Below the pieces are notes generated by a model. The model saw only the letters and a list, made by a program, of their open reading frames with translations, was not told the DNA's origin and did not search any database. A DNA stretch of 64,000 bases from assembly GCF_002000085.1 (NCBI RefSeq), contig NZ_MUZU01000006.1, positions 62,001 to 126,000 of the forward strand, written 5' to 3'. The position numbers and the translations under genes were made by a program. This document shows, piece after piece, positions 8,529 through 17,477 of this stretch (its first letter is position 1; each line of letters opens with the position of its first letter). The DNA comes from Pseudocolwellia agarivorans (GTDB lineage: Bacteria > Pseudomonadota > Gammaproteobacteria > Enterobacterales > Alteromonadaceae).

Positions 8529-9491
8529 CTAATCTTGTAATTTATTCCATACTTCTTGATCACGCTCATCAGTCCAAATGCGAGGCCAATCTATACCGTC
8601 ACATTCGTCCCATAAACGCTGAACATCAAACGGTAAACAATGTTCAAATATAGGCCACATGCCAAACTTAGGCGCTAATAGATCACGAGTTTCTTCAAAC
8701 GCTTCTTTAACTGTACCACCACGTTTGTGAACCTCAGTGACTTTTTCAATCATGCCATTTAAAAAGCCACGCGTTTGTTCAATAGCCGCGTCAACATTTT
8801 CAATACCACGAGCAACAGCTCCACGACCACCTACAAGTGTTTCAGCACGGTAAGACTTAACTTTATCTAATGTTTCTTTTGCCCAATCAAAATGGAACGC
8901 ATCGCCAGTGTAAAGTGCAGCGGCAGCTTCAACTAAGTCGCCAGCAAATAAGATTTTATGCTTAGGCAACCAAGCAACAATATCGCCAGCCGTATGACCA
9001 CGACCACAATATTCTAAAATTAAAGAGCCTCTATCGCCCCCTAATGGAATTTCAATTTTATTATTAAAAGTAATGTCAACTTGCGTTAAACCTGGAATAC
9101 CTTCTGGTTCTCTGAATAAACGAGGCATTCTACCAAATTCACTCGCCCAATCTTGTTTACCGCGCTCGTCAATTAACACCTTAGTATTATCATGAGCAAT
9201 GATAGATTCTGCGCCAAATGCTGAAGCACCTAAAACACGAACAGCATGATAATGAGACAATACTAAATACTTAACAGGTTTGTTGGTATGTTTTCTCAAC
9301 ATCTCAAGCCAATCGTTTGCAGCTTTTGGTGTTGCGCGAGCTTCAAAAGCAATAATAAAGTCTTCTGCTTCTATTGCCCCTACATTTGGATCCCCTTCTG
9401 CTGTTAAGGCGTAAACCCCATCAGCCAATACTTCAAGAGTTTCAGTTTTAACGCCTAAATCGGCAGATGACGCAAAAGGTTTGCTAGCCAT
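8529..9491 (-). CDS. MBL-fold metallo-hydrolase-like protein with altered metal motif, next to homogentisate genes
   Basis: A 320-residue metallo-beta-lactamase-fold protein. The fold is clear from LVLSHYHAVRVLGA (about residues 76-89), GRGHTAGDIVAWLP and ILFAGDLVEAAA. However the HxHxDH motif reads HYHAVR, so the Asp and third His are replaced. His in GRGH and Asp in AGD remain. It may bind one metal or act non-hydrolytically. It is divergent from the mhaA-like gene, with about 210 bases between the two starts. A role in aromatic degradation, for instance on a lactone or thioester side product, is plausible from position only. Substrate unknown. Confidence 0.8.
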   Translation of the reverse strand: MASKPFASSADLGVKTETLEVLADGVYALTAEGDPNVGAIEAEDFIIAFEARATPKAANDWLEMLRKHTNKPVKYLVLSHYHAVRVLGASAFGAESIIAHDNTKVLIDERGKQDWASEFGRMPRLFREPEGIPGLTQVDITFNNKIEIPLGGDRGSLILEYCGRGHTAGDIVAWLPKHKILFAGDLVEAAAALYTGDAFHFDWAKETLDKVKSYRAETLVGGRGAVARGIENVDAAIEQTRGFLNGMIEKVTEVHKRGGTVKEAFEETRDLLAPKFGMWPIFEHCLPFDVQRLWDECDGIDWPRIWTDERDQEVWNKLQD

Positions 9492-9704
9492 AATAAATAC
9501 CTCTAATTAATTTAATTCAACGCAACAAAGTTAACACACAATAACTCTTATGTGAAACCATTTATTTATAACCACCTAAGAAAGAGTACTTAAAAACCCA
9601 TAAAACAACAGTAAAATGACAATAGATTAAAATAAAAAACTGTACAATAGTCTCACTTGAGAATATAGTTGATTAATAAACAGTCTTACTAGAGGCGATT
9701 TAAA

Positions 9705-11396
9705 ATGCAAAACACATATACAAATCCTATTTACCCTTATAGGAAAAGTGCGGACCAAAACACAGCAACACCAGCGCACCATCCGGTGGTTATTATTGGT
9801 GCTGGACCTGGAGGATTAGCCCTATCAATAGATCTTGCATTGCAAGGTATAAAGAGTGTGGTGCTAGATGATAACAATACGGTAAGTGTCGGTTCTCGTG
9901 CGATTTGTTTCGCTAAAAGAACCCTTGAAATTATGAATCGATACGGTTGTGGCAAACGTATGGTTGATAAGGGCATAACGTGGAAAAAAGGGAAAGTATT
10001 TTTTCAAAGTGAACAGGTATACGACTTTGATTTATTAGCCGAAGATCATCATCAGCTTCCTGCTTTTATTAACTTACAGCAGTATTATTTTGAGGAATAC
10101 CTTGTAGATCGCACTCAGGATTTTCCTCAAATTGATTTACGCTGGAAAAACAAAGTACTTGCTATAGAGTCTACTAAAAACCTAAATACCTTAACCGTTG
10201 CCACACCCGATGGCGAATACACAATCACAAGTGATTACGTATTATCTGCTGATGGCGCAAACAGTAAAATTAGAACGATGCTTGGGCTAGAAAGTAAAGG
10301 CCAAGTTTTTCAAGACAGATTCTTAATTGCTGATGTAGTAATGAAAGCAGACTTTCCTACTGAACGCTGGTTTTGGTTTGATCCTCCTTTTCATAAAAAT
10401 CAATCAGCTTTACTGCACAGACAAGCAGATGACGTATGGCGCATAGATTTACAATTGGGTTGGGATGCTGATCCTGATGTTGAAAAGCAAGAAGAAGTAG
10501 TTAGGCCTCGTATTGAAGCTATGTTAGGTGAAGGTATTGAATTTGATCTTGAGTGGTCCAGCGTTTACACCTTTCAATGCCGTAAAATGGATCATTTTAT
10601 TCATAACAACGTTATTTTTGTTGGTGATGCAGCGCATCAGGTTTCACCTTTTGGTGCACGTGGAGCAAACGGCTGTATTCAGTCGGTAGACAACTTAAGT
10701 TGGAAACTAGCACGCGTTTTACAAGGTAAAGCACCTGTCACCTTACTTGAAACCTACAATACTGAACGTCAGCACGCCGCTAATGAAAACATTATGAACT
10801 CTACTCGTTCAACAGATTTTATTACCCCTAAAAATGAAATCAGCCGTATTTTTAGAGATGAAACCTTAAAATTAGCAAAAAATTATAATTTTGCGCGTAC
10901 CTTAGTCAACAGTGGACGCCTTTCTTTACCTTGCAGTTACAACGACTCACCATTAAATAGTATTGAAGTGGAAACATTTAATACCAATTTAACACTAGGC
11001 TCAGCACCAAAAGACGCGCCATTGCTTATTGATAACCGTGAAAGTTGGCTAATCGACTACTTAGGTAATACCTTTACACTGATGGTAAACATTGATGTAC
11101 AAACACCTGAAAAGTTAATTGCCGAACTTAATTTACTCGCGCATCAAGACGACCTTAAACTATTGTTAGTAACCGGTAATAACGATGAAGCTAAAAACAG
11201 TAGAATTCAAACAACAATAGCGCATCAAATTATTATCGATCATAAAAATATCATTTTAGATCGTTACGACTTAACACCAGGTTCAACTTACCTATTTAGA
11301 CCCGATCAAATTATTACGGGTCGTTGGAAAAGCTTATCAAACGTGCAAGTAAGTAGTGCAATACAAACCGCACTCGGTTTTGAGTTGGAGAAATAA
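9705..11396 (+). CDS. FAD-dependent aromatic hydroxylase, MhaA-like (3-hydroxyphenylacetate 6-hydroxylase candidate)
   Basis: A 563-residue flavoprotein monooxygenase of the PheA/TfdB/MhpA type. The Rossmann motif GAGPGGLALS is near residue 31, SRAICFAKRTLEIM near residue 65, and the second FAD motif FVGDAAHQVSPFGARGANG near residue 306. A thioredoxin-like C-terminal part follows. The next gene, two bases downstream, encodes a 63-residue DUF2783 protein, and hmgA-fahA-maiA come after it. This matches the Pseudomonas MhaA/MhaB pair, which turns 3-hydroxyphenylacetate into homogentisate using a small coupling protein. I infer the same reaction here; another hydroxyphenylacetate isomer is possible. 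The start is supported by an AGAGG site 9-10 bases upstream. Confidence 0.8.
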   Translation: MQNTYTNPIYPYRKSADQNTATPAHHPVVIIGAGPGGLALSIDLALQGIKSVVLDDNNTVSVGSRAICFAKRTLEIMNRYGCGKRMVDKGITWKKGKVFFQSEQVYDFDLLAEDHHQLPAFINLQQYYFEEYLVDRTQDFPQIDLRWKNKVLAIESTKNLNTLTVATPDGEYTITSDYVLSADGANSKIRTMLGLESKGQVFQDRFLIADVVMKADFPTERWFWFDPPFHKNQSALLHRQADDVWRIDLQLGWDADPDVEKQEEVVRPRIEAMLGEGIEFDLEWSSVYTFQCRKMDHFIHNNVIFVGDAAHQVSPFGARGANGCIQSVDNLSWKLARVLQGKAPVTLLETYNTERQHAANENIMNSTRSTDFITPKNEISRIFRDETLKLAKNYNFARTLVNSGRLSLPCSYNDSPLNSIEVETFNTNLTLGSAPKDAPLLIDNRESWLIDYLGNTFTLMVNIDVQTPEKLIAELNLLAHQDDLKLLLVTGNNDEAKNSRIQTTIAHQIIIDHKNIILDRYDLTPGSTYLFRPDQIITGRWKSLSNVQVSSAIQTALGFELEK

Positions 11397-11397
11397 A

Positions 11398-11589
11398 ATG
11401 AAACTAAATGTAGAAGCAAACTTTACAGATCCTGATGCGTTTTATGCGTCACTTACAGATTTACATAGAAATTTAGATCGCCAACAAAGCGAAAGCGCAA
11501 ATGCTCGACTCATTTTATTATTAGCTAATCATATTGGTGATTTAACAATACTGGAAGAAGCTTTAACCATAGCAGGAGAAGTAAAGTGA
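11398..11589 (+). CDS. DUF2783 small protein, MhaB-like coupling component
   Basis: A 63-residue protein beginning MKLNVEANF, with DPDAFYASLTDLHRNLD, ARLILLLANHIGD and a final helix. This is the DUF2783 pattern found beside FAD hydroxylases in homogentisate clusters. In Pseudomonas putida the small MhaB protein works as coupling partner of MhaA. The start at 11398 is chosen because GGAG lies just upstream and the codon follows the mhaA stop by one base. An in-frame ATG at 11356 would overlap the hydroxylase gene and adds residues that do not fit the family. Confidence 0.82.
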   Translation: MKLNVEANFTDPDAFYASLTDLHRNLDRQQSESANARLILLLANHIGDLTILEEALTIAGEVK

Positions 11590-11649
11590 ACCACGCTCAT
11601 TCTTTTGTTTACATTAACAGGGTATTAACCACATTAAAGGAGACTAATA

Positions 11650-12954
11650 ATGATAGATATTAATTCTCTTAAGTATTCAAACGGCTTTGGCAATGAGCAC
11701 GAGTCAGAAGCACTTGAGGGCGCTTTGCCTATTGGCCAATTTAATCCTCAAAAATGTCCATATGGATTATACGCTGAACAATTTAGTAGTACCGCATTTA
11801 CTGCACCACGTAATGAAAACCGTAGAACGTGGATGTACCGAATTCAACCTTCAATCAGTATGGGTGACTTTGCTCCTATTGATAAAGGTTTATTAAGAAC
11901 AGGGCCGATTACTGAAGTAACATGCCCGCCCAATGTAATGCGTTGGGACGCTTTACCACTACCTACTGAGCCAACTGATTTTATTGATGGTTTAACGACC
12001 ATGGCTGCTAACGGTAATGCCAAAGGCCAAGCAGGTATTGGTATTCATGTTTATACCGCAAACCAAGGCATGGGTAATCGCTTTTTTTACAGTGCTGATG
12101 GCGAAATGTTGTTTGTTCCTCAGCAAGGTGAATTAATTGCCTATACTGAACTAGGTATTTTGCACGTAAAACCCGGTGAAATTTTAGTTATTCCACGTGG
12201 TATCACTTTTAAAATAGATCCTGTTGAAGGCCCTATTCGTGGTTACATTTGTGAAAACTACGGCCATGCACTGAGCTTAGCAGAACGTGGCCCTGTAGGC
12301 GCAAATGGTTATGCTAACGACCGCGACTTTCAATACCCTACTGCATGGTTTGAAGACGTAGAAGGTGATTACCAACTTATTGCTAAGTTTTGCGGTGAGC
12401 TACATCAAGCCGCTTTAGATCATTCACCATTGAATGTAGTTGCTTGGGTCGGTACTAGCGCACCTTATAAATATGATTTATCGCGCTTTAATGTAATGAA
12501 TACGGTAAGTTTTGATCACCCCGATCCTTCAATATTTACCGTACTTACTTCACCTAGTGGTGAAGAAGGTGTCGCCAACGTAGACTTTGTAATTTTTCCT
12601 CCTCGTTGGATGGTGGCAGAAGGCACATTCCGTCCACCTTGGTATCACCGTAATATTATGAGTGAATTTATGGGACTAATTGAAGGTGTTTACGACGCGA
12701 AAGAAAAAGGCTTTGTGCCCGGAGGAATGAGTTTACATAACACCATGACACCCCATGGTCCAGAAGCTGATGTATTCGAAAAAGCCAGCAATGCAGAACT
12801 TGCTCCGCAACGATACGAAAATACATTAGCCTTTATGTTCGAGTCGCGTTATGTGATTGAACCAACAAAATTTGCCCTAACCACACCCGCTAAACAAGAA
12901 AACTATTTAGCCTGCTGGGGCAACATGAAAAAGCATTTTAATGGTAAGAAATAA
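11650..12954 (+). CDS. hmgA: Homogentisate 1,2-dioxygenase
   Basis: A 434-residue cupin-fold ring-cleavage dioxygenase at the usual family length. Typical segments are SGFGNEH-like [14 protein letters not shown] at the start, [33 protein letters not shown], and the C-terminal iron region [18 protein letters not shown] with [14 protein letters not shown], which carries the His and Glu ligands. It opens homogentisate to maleylacetoacetate in the cytoplasm. A strong AAAGGAG site precedes the ATG. It is third in the mhaA-mhaB-hmgA-fahA-maiA operon. Confidence 0.97.
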   Translation: MIDINSLKYSNGFGNEHESEALEGALPIGQFNPQKCPYGLYAEQFSSTAFTAPRNENRRTWMYRIQPSISMGDFAPIDKGLLRTGPITEVTCPPNVMRWDALPLPTEPTDFIDGLTTMAANGNAKGQAGIGIHVYTANQGMGNRFFYSADGEMLFVPQQGELIAYTELGILHVKPGEILVIPRGITFKIDPVEGPIRGYICENYGHALSLAERGPVGANGYANDRDFQYPTAWFEDVEGDYQLIAKFCGELHQAALDHSPLNVVAWVGTSAPYKYDLSRFNVMNTVSFDHPDPSIFTVLTSPSGEEGVANVDFVIFPPRWMVAEGTFRPPWYHRNIMSEFMGLIEGVYDAKEKGFVPGGMSLHNTMTPHGPEADVFEKASNAELAPQRYENTLAFMFESRYVIEPTKFALTTPAKQENYLACWGNMKKHFNGKK

Positions 12955-12987
12955 TCTTGCCTTTATACCCAATAATAGGAATAAATA

Positions 12988-14316
12988 ATGACACAAATTA
13001 ATGAAACTCATGACGTAAACTTAACAAGCTGGGTAAGCTGTGCGAATGAAAACAGCGATTTCCCTATTCAAAACTTACCTTTTGCTATTGTTAAACCTAA
13101 AGAGAGTAATGAAGCACCTCGTGGCGCAGTTGCTATAGGTTCAAAAGTTGTAGATTTAGCGGCATTAGCGCAAAAAAACATCTTTACTGGGCTTGCTCAA
13201 CAAGCGCTAGAAGCTGGTAGCGAAACTACATTAAATACCTTAATGGCTATGGGTAAAGAAGCAAACTCAGCATTACGATTAGCCTTGTCTCAAGCCCTTA
13301 GAACTGGTTCAAATTTACAAGATAAAATTGCTGACTGTTTAATTGACCAAGCCAATATTGAATACGGCATGCCTTGTGTTATTGGTGATTACACTGATTT
13401 TTACACATCAATTCATCATGCAACCTCAGTAGGTAAATTATTCAGACCCGACAACCCATTATTACCAAACTATAAATGGATCCCTATTGGCTACCACGGT
13501 CGTTCCTCAACTATCGATATTTCAGGCCAAGAATTTCATCGCCCTATTGGCCAAACAAAAACACCTGATATGGAAGCACCTATTTTTGCCCCCTGTAAGC
13601 GTTTAGATTACGAACTAGAAATGGGCTTATTTATTGGTAAAGAAACACACTTAGGTGAGCAAATCGATATTGACGATGCTGAAGATCACTTATTCGGCTT
13701 ATGTGTTTTTAACGATTGGTCTGCACGCGATATTCAAGCGTGGGAATACCAACCTTTAGGGCCGTTTTTAGCGAAAAACTTTGCCTCAACTATTTCACCG
13801 TGGATTGTAACCATGGAAGCACTTGCTCCGTATCGCGACTCGTTCACACGCCCTGAAGCAGATCCTGCACCTATGCCTTATTTAAGCTCTGACAAAAACT
13901 CAGCGCAAGGTAACTTAGACATAGATCTTGAATGCTACATTGAAACACAAAAAATGCGTGATGCTAACCAACCTATGGTTCAACTTTCAACGTCTAACTT
14001 TAAACACTCATATTGGACCGCAGCACAACTAGTAACCCACCATGCAAGTAACGGTTGTACTATGCGCGCAGGTGACTTATTAGGTTCAGGTACACAATCG
14101 GGCCCAACAGAGCCTGAAGCAGGTTCTTTATTGGAGTTAAGTAAAGGTGGTAAAGAAGCGTTTAGTTTACCAAACGGTGAAAAGCGTACCTTTTTAGAAG
14201 ACGGTGATACCATTATTATGCGCGCTTCATGTCAACGTGAAGGCGCTGTAAGAATTGGTTTTGGTGAGGTGGTAGGTACGGTACTTCCTGCTGTCGCAAA
14301 CAAATACGTTAGCTAG
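12988..14316 (+). CDS. fahA: Fumarylacetoacetase
   Basis: This 442-residue enzyme hydrolyses fumarylacetoacetate to fumarate and acetoacetate, the last step of the homogentisate route. Visible family marks are the N-terminal domain, GDYTDFYTSIHHATSVGKLFRP, IGYHGRSSTIDISG, the metal-site segment LDYELEMGLFIGKE, VFNDWSARDIQAWEYQPLGPF and the C-terminal GDLLGSGTQSGP. Length is normal for bacterial and eukaryotic FAH. It follows hmgA by 33 bases. Confidence 0.96.
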   Translation: MTQINETHDVNLTSWVSCANENSDFPIQNLPFAIVKPKESNEAPRGAVAIGSKVVDLAALAQKNIFTGLAQQALEAGSETTLNTLMAMGKEANSALRLALSQALRTGSNLQDKIADCLIDQANIEYGMPCVIGDYTDFYTSIHHATSVGKLFRPDNPLLPNYKWIPIGYHGRSSTIDISGQEFHRPIGQTKTPDMEAPIFAPCKRLDYELEMGLFIGKETHLGEQIDIDDAEDHLFGLCVFNDWSARDIQAWEYQPLGPFLAKNFASTISPWIVTMEALAPYRDSFTRPEADPAPMPYLSSDKNSAQGNLDIDLECYIETQKMRDANQPMVQLSTSNFKHSYWTAAQLVTHHASNGCTMRAGDLLGSGTQSGPTEPEAGSLLELSKGGKEAFSLPNGEKRTFLEDGDTIIMRASCQREGAVRIGFGEVVGTVLPAVANKYVS

Positions 14317-14331
14317 TGAACAGGTGTATAT

Positions 14332-14970
14332 ATGAAACTTTATAGCTACCATCGTTCTTCTGCGGCTTACCGTGTAAGAATTGCATTAAACTTAAAAGAC
14401 GCTGCACACACGCTAGTACCGGTAAACTTACTAACTGGTGAGCATACACAAGCCCCATATACTGATAAACAACCTCAGGGCCTAGTGCCCTGTTTAGAAA
14501 CTGACGACGGTCGGTTTTTAAGCCAGTCTGGCGCTATTATTCAATATATAGAAGCGCTGTATCCGCAGCATCCACTCGTTCCTACTGACGCGTTTGCAGC
14601 AGCAGAAGTACGTAGCATGATCGATTTAATTGCCTGCGATATTCACCCACTCGATAACTTACGTGTGCTTAAATATTTAACGCAAACACTAAACGTGAAT
14701 GAAGATGAAAAAATGCAGTGGTATTTTCATTGGATAAACAAAGGGTTTAACGCGTTAGAAGGTCAACTTAAAGCTGCGCCTTATAGCTTAGGCGACACAG
14801 TATCGTTAGTCGATTTATACCTTATTCCGCAAGTGTACAATGCTCTGCGTTTTAAGCTTGATATGACACCCTACCCTAATATTTTAGCTATTTATAACAA
14901 CTGCAATAAACTACCTGCATTTGATGCCGCTAAGCCTGAAAATCAAATAGATTTTCCTAAAGCAGATTAA
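14332..14970 (+). CDS. maiA: Maleylacetoacetate isomerase (zeta-class glutathione transferase)
   Basis: A 212-residue GST-fold protein with the zeta-class SSAAYRVRIALNLK active-site motif (residues 9-22), PQGLVPCLETDDG and SQSGAIIQYIEALYP for glutathione binding, and an all-helical C-terminal half. It converts maleylacetoacetate to fumarylacetoacetate with glutathione. It is the last gene of the operon, 15 bases after fahA, and is followed by a terminator. Confidence 0.95.
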   Translation: MKLYSYHRSSAAYRVRIALNLKDAAHTLVPVNLLTGEHTQAPYTDKQPQGLVPCLETDDGRFLSQSGAIIQYIEALYPQHPLVPTDAFAAAEVRSMIDLIACDIHPLDNLRVLKYLTQTLNVNEDEKMQWYFHWINKGFNALEGQLKAAPYSLGDTVSLVDLYLIPQVYNALRFKLDMTPYPNILAIYNNCNKLPAFDAAKPENQIDFPKAD

Positions 14971-15049
14971 AGTAGGACTCGGTAATTTAAAGTCGCTGAA
15001 ATAACGCAATAGCTGCCAAGCTAGAAGCACAACTAAAGCGCTAGCAGAA

Positions 15050-15075
15050 AGAGTAATCAATGATTACTCTTTTTT
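15050..15075 (+). terminator. Terminator of the homogentisate operon
   Basis: An AGAGTAATCA stem pairs with TGATTACTCT and runs into a T tract on the plus strand, about 80 bases after maiA. Confidence 0.78.
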
Positions 15076-15227
15076 AGTCTTTTAAAACTTAATCAACACA
15101 CTAAATAAAATTAGATTCTGTGGTAGCCCCAAATACACAATAATCATTATTTTACGAAAAATATAAGCAACACTATGCATGCTTAAATAATACCGTTAAA
15201 TAATATGATTCAGACATACTATATAAA

Positions 15228-16202
15228 TTACCTAAATTGACTAGGGCTTTGTCCGAAGTGTTTTTTAAAGCATCGTGAGAAATGAGCCCCACTTGAAAAG
15301 CCCACATTATAAGCAATGGTTTCAATGCTGTGGCCTGAATAATAGGGATCCTGTAGTAGTTTTAAGCCCCTATTTAAGCGTTTCTCTAGCACTAAACTGT
15401 GTACACTTTCAGTTTGTTCTTCAAAAAGTTTATTTAAGTAGCGAATTGAAATGCCTTGAGAGGCTGCTATAGATTGGTTACTAAGATTGGTGTTACACAA
15501 GTTAGTTTCAATGTATTGATGAATGCGATTTATTAAAGATTCTTTTACTACTGAGTTACTGCCTACTTGCTCTAACATAACTGACGAGCTAAACGCCATT
15601 GCGATCATGTTTATAATATTGTTTGATAATTCGTTTGAGGCTTGATCGAGGTGGCTTAACTCTTTGGTCATCGACAATATAAAGTTGGTCATAACAGCAC
15701 CTAAGCCTGAGGTGCCAGACATTTGAATGGCGGTATATTGCTCGGGGTTCATTAGGTGGCGGCTTAGTACATCTTTGGGCATCTGTACAATAAATTGATG
15801 AAAGTTTTCTTTAAACGAGAGAGAGTATGGCTGTGTACTATCGTACATTGCAAAAGAGCCTGGGGTTAAAATGGCTTCTCTACCACTTTGCCTAACAATG
15901 CCTTGCTGAGCCAGTTGAAAGCTAATTAAAAAATCAGCTTCTGATGTTTTACTTATTTGCTGTTTAGAACGTACCACTTGATGAGAGTCTGAAATAACCT
16001 CAGCAAAACGTACATCACCAATACCTACACCACCGCGTAATTCACCGTAAAACTGTTGATCCGCATTATCGTCCTTTTTAATACAATCGAGTTTAACAAA
16101 TTCATTACAGACAATATCGCTCCAGTATTCAAATTGATGTTTTTTATCACCAACATCTTGAGCGTTTTTTCGGTAACCGTCTGAGATGAAAAACCCCATC
16201 AC
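15228..16202 (-). CDS. AraC-family regulator, probably of the aldoxime/nitrile genes
   Basis: A 324-residue regulator with an N-terminal AraC-like ligand-binding domain (NupR/FeaR-type, about residues 30-190) and a C-terminal double HTH domain (IAASQGISIRYLNKLFEEQ, IETIAYNVGFSSGAHFSRCFKKHFGQSP). AraC-type regulators such as OxdR control aldoxime dehydratase genes in Pseudomonas. This gene lies right after the oxd-like gene on the same strand, separated by a terminator and a palindromic repeat, so it is probably transcribed on its own. The target genes are inferred from position. Confidence 0.87.
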   Translation of the reverse strand: MMGFFISDGYRKNAQDVGDKKHQFEYWSDIVCNEFVKLDCIKKDDNADQQFYGELRGGVGIGDVRFAEVISDSHQVVRSKQQISKTSEADFLISFQLAQQGIVRQSGREAILTPGSFAMYDSTQPYSLSFKENFHQFIVQMPKDVLSRHLMNPEQYTAIQMSGTSGLGAVMTNFILSMTKELSHLDQASNELSNNIINMIAMAFSSSVMLEQVGSNSVVKESLINRIHQYIETNLCNTNLSNQSIAASQGISIRYLNKLFEEQTESVHSLVLEKRLNRGLKLLQDPYYSGHSIETIAYNVGFSSGAHFSRCFKKHFGQSPSQFR

Positions 16203-16230
16203 TCATACCTCTATTATTTTTGTTTACTTT

Positions 16231-16287
16231 TATCCCCGTTACCACTCAATAGGTTATTTCAGAGTATCTTGAATGGTTACGGGTATA
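16231..16287. repeat. Palindromic repeat with TAT(A/C)CCCGTTACCA ends
   Basis: A 57-bp imperfect inverted repeat. The left arm starts TATCCCCGTTACCACTCAA and the right arm inverted reads TATACCCGTAACCATTCAA, with a 19-base centre. It closely matches the element at 52196-52250 and shares its ends with the larger element at 8295-8488. It lies between the AraC start and the terminator after the aldoxime dehydratase gene. Confidence 0.7.
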
Positions 16288-16299
16288 ATACAAAAAGTT

Positions 16300-16325
16300 G
16301 CGTATCACCTAAGATACGCTTTTTT
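16300..16325 (-). terminator. Terminator after the aldoxime dehydratase gene
   Basis: The stem GCGTATC/GATACGC with a 6-base loop is flanked by T-rich sequence on both strands (T7 on plus, CTTTTTG on minus). It touches the stop codon of the minus-strand gene. Confidence 0.7.
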
Positions 16326-17335
16326 TAAGCGTAGCTCAATAATCCTGTATTTTTGTGGCAATTAATGTATTCAAATTCACAACCTTCTTTAGGAAGAACA
16401 ACAACTTCATGCCATAACTTTAATTGCAGGTTTTCACCGAAAGTCATCACCATATTCATAAATCGGTCTAAAATAGCTAAATGTGTTGGATGGCTTTTAG
16501 CCCAGTTTTCAAAGGCATATATATCCGCCGCATAACCTAAGCCGAAACTTTGAGAGATGGTAGTCCAATTATTGGCTTTAGTGTCGACAAAACGCATTGA
16601 ATAACATTGTGTGTCTATAGGGTTATCGCGTAAATACTTCATACCTTTTAATAACACGGGATGAACTTGCTTTAAATAAAAAGACGCTTGCTCACCTACG
16701 CAATCACCCCAGTTTTGGCCCGAACGAATAACACAGGTGTTTTCAGGAGGAATAACAATAACACGCTGGCCGTTATTCAATTTTTGAGAAGCGACGGTTA
16801 ACCCCTCGTTAAGTGCGCTAATTTTTTGGTTACTGAGTAACTTGTCGTTTTCAGAAAGCGGAATCCTATCGCGCATACCGCCTGCATAACCATGTTCTTC
16901 TATAGGGCCTTCTAATTCATCAGCAACGGCACTTACCCCATGAGGTTGAGTACTTGAGTTTAAGGTTTCAAGTCGATCTAATGGCATGGCGATAATTTCT
17001 CGCCAGTAACCAACACCTTCGTTAAGACGTTCATCACTTGCCCACCACACGCTTGTGTTATCGGCTGTTAACCACTGTTGATAAACAGAGCGCCGCCAGT
17101 AAGCAATATATAGATAATTTTTTACTTCTGCTTTGTCGACATATGTACCTTGTTCCATTTTATCGGGTGCGTATTTACCGACTAAAGCTGTTTGAGCCCA
17201 TGCATCTAAAAGCTTTGGCGAGTCTGCCTGTATTCCAAAATAACCAACAACTAAAGGATCTTCGCTGTTATCCCAATTAGCTTGCCATGCGGGAGCGGGT
17301 GGTTGCCAATTTTTAGGCATATTATGTTGCGGCAT
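16325..17335 (-). CDS. oxd: Haem-dependent aldoxime dehydratase (phenylacetaldoxime dehydratase family)
   Basis: A 336-residue protein of the haem-containing aldoxime dehydratase family, which removes water from R-CH=NOH to give the nitrile. Family marks are FGIQADS near residue 33, SGQNWGDC, CYSMRFVD (the serine segment) and the C-terminal pair LWHEVVVL and CHKNTGLLSY. From family knowledge these two histidines correspond to the haem-ligand and catalytic His residues. Length is close to OxdA/OxdRE. A nitrilase gene lies 142 bases upstream on the same strand, completing an aldoxime-nitrile-acid route. The exact aldoxime is not readable from the sequence. Confidence 0.93.
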   Translation of the reverse strand: MPQHNMPKNWQPPAPAWQANWDNSEDPLVVGYFGIQADSPKLLDAWAQTALVGKYAPDKMEQGTYVDKAEVKNYLYIAYWRRSVYQQWLTADNTSVWWASDERLNEGVGYWREIIAMPLDRLETLNSSTQPHGVSAVADELEGPIEEHGYAGGMRDRIPLSENDKLLSNQKISALNEGLTVASQKLNNGQRVIVIPPENTCVIRSGQNWGDCVGEQASFYLKQVHPVLLKGMKYLRDNPIDTQCYSMRFVDTKANNWTTISQSFGLGYAADIYAFENWAKSHPTHLAILDRFMNMVMTFGENLQLKLWHEVVVLPKEGCEFEYINCHKNTGLLSYA

Positions 17336-17477
17336 AATGCTTTCCTCTTAATATAGATATGAGCTTTTAAACATGTTTTTTGAACATAAGCTTTCTAACT
17401 AAAATCAGTATAGTTTTTAAATCAACCTACGCTATTTTTATTATGTTTAAAAAATAGCGTAGATGTAATATTCAATA

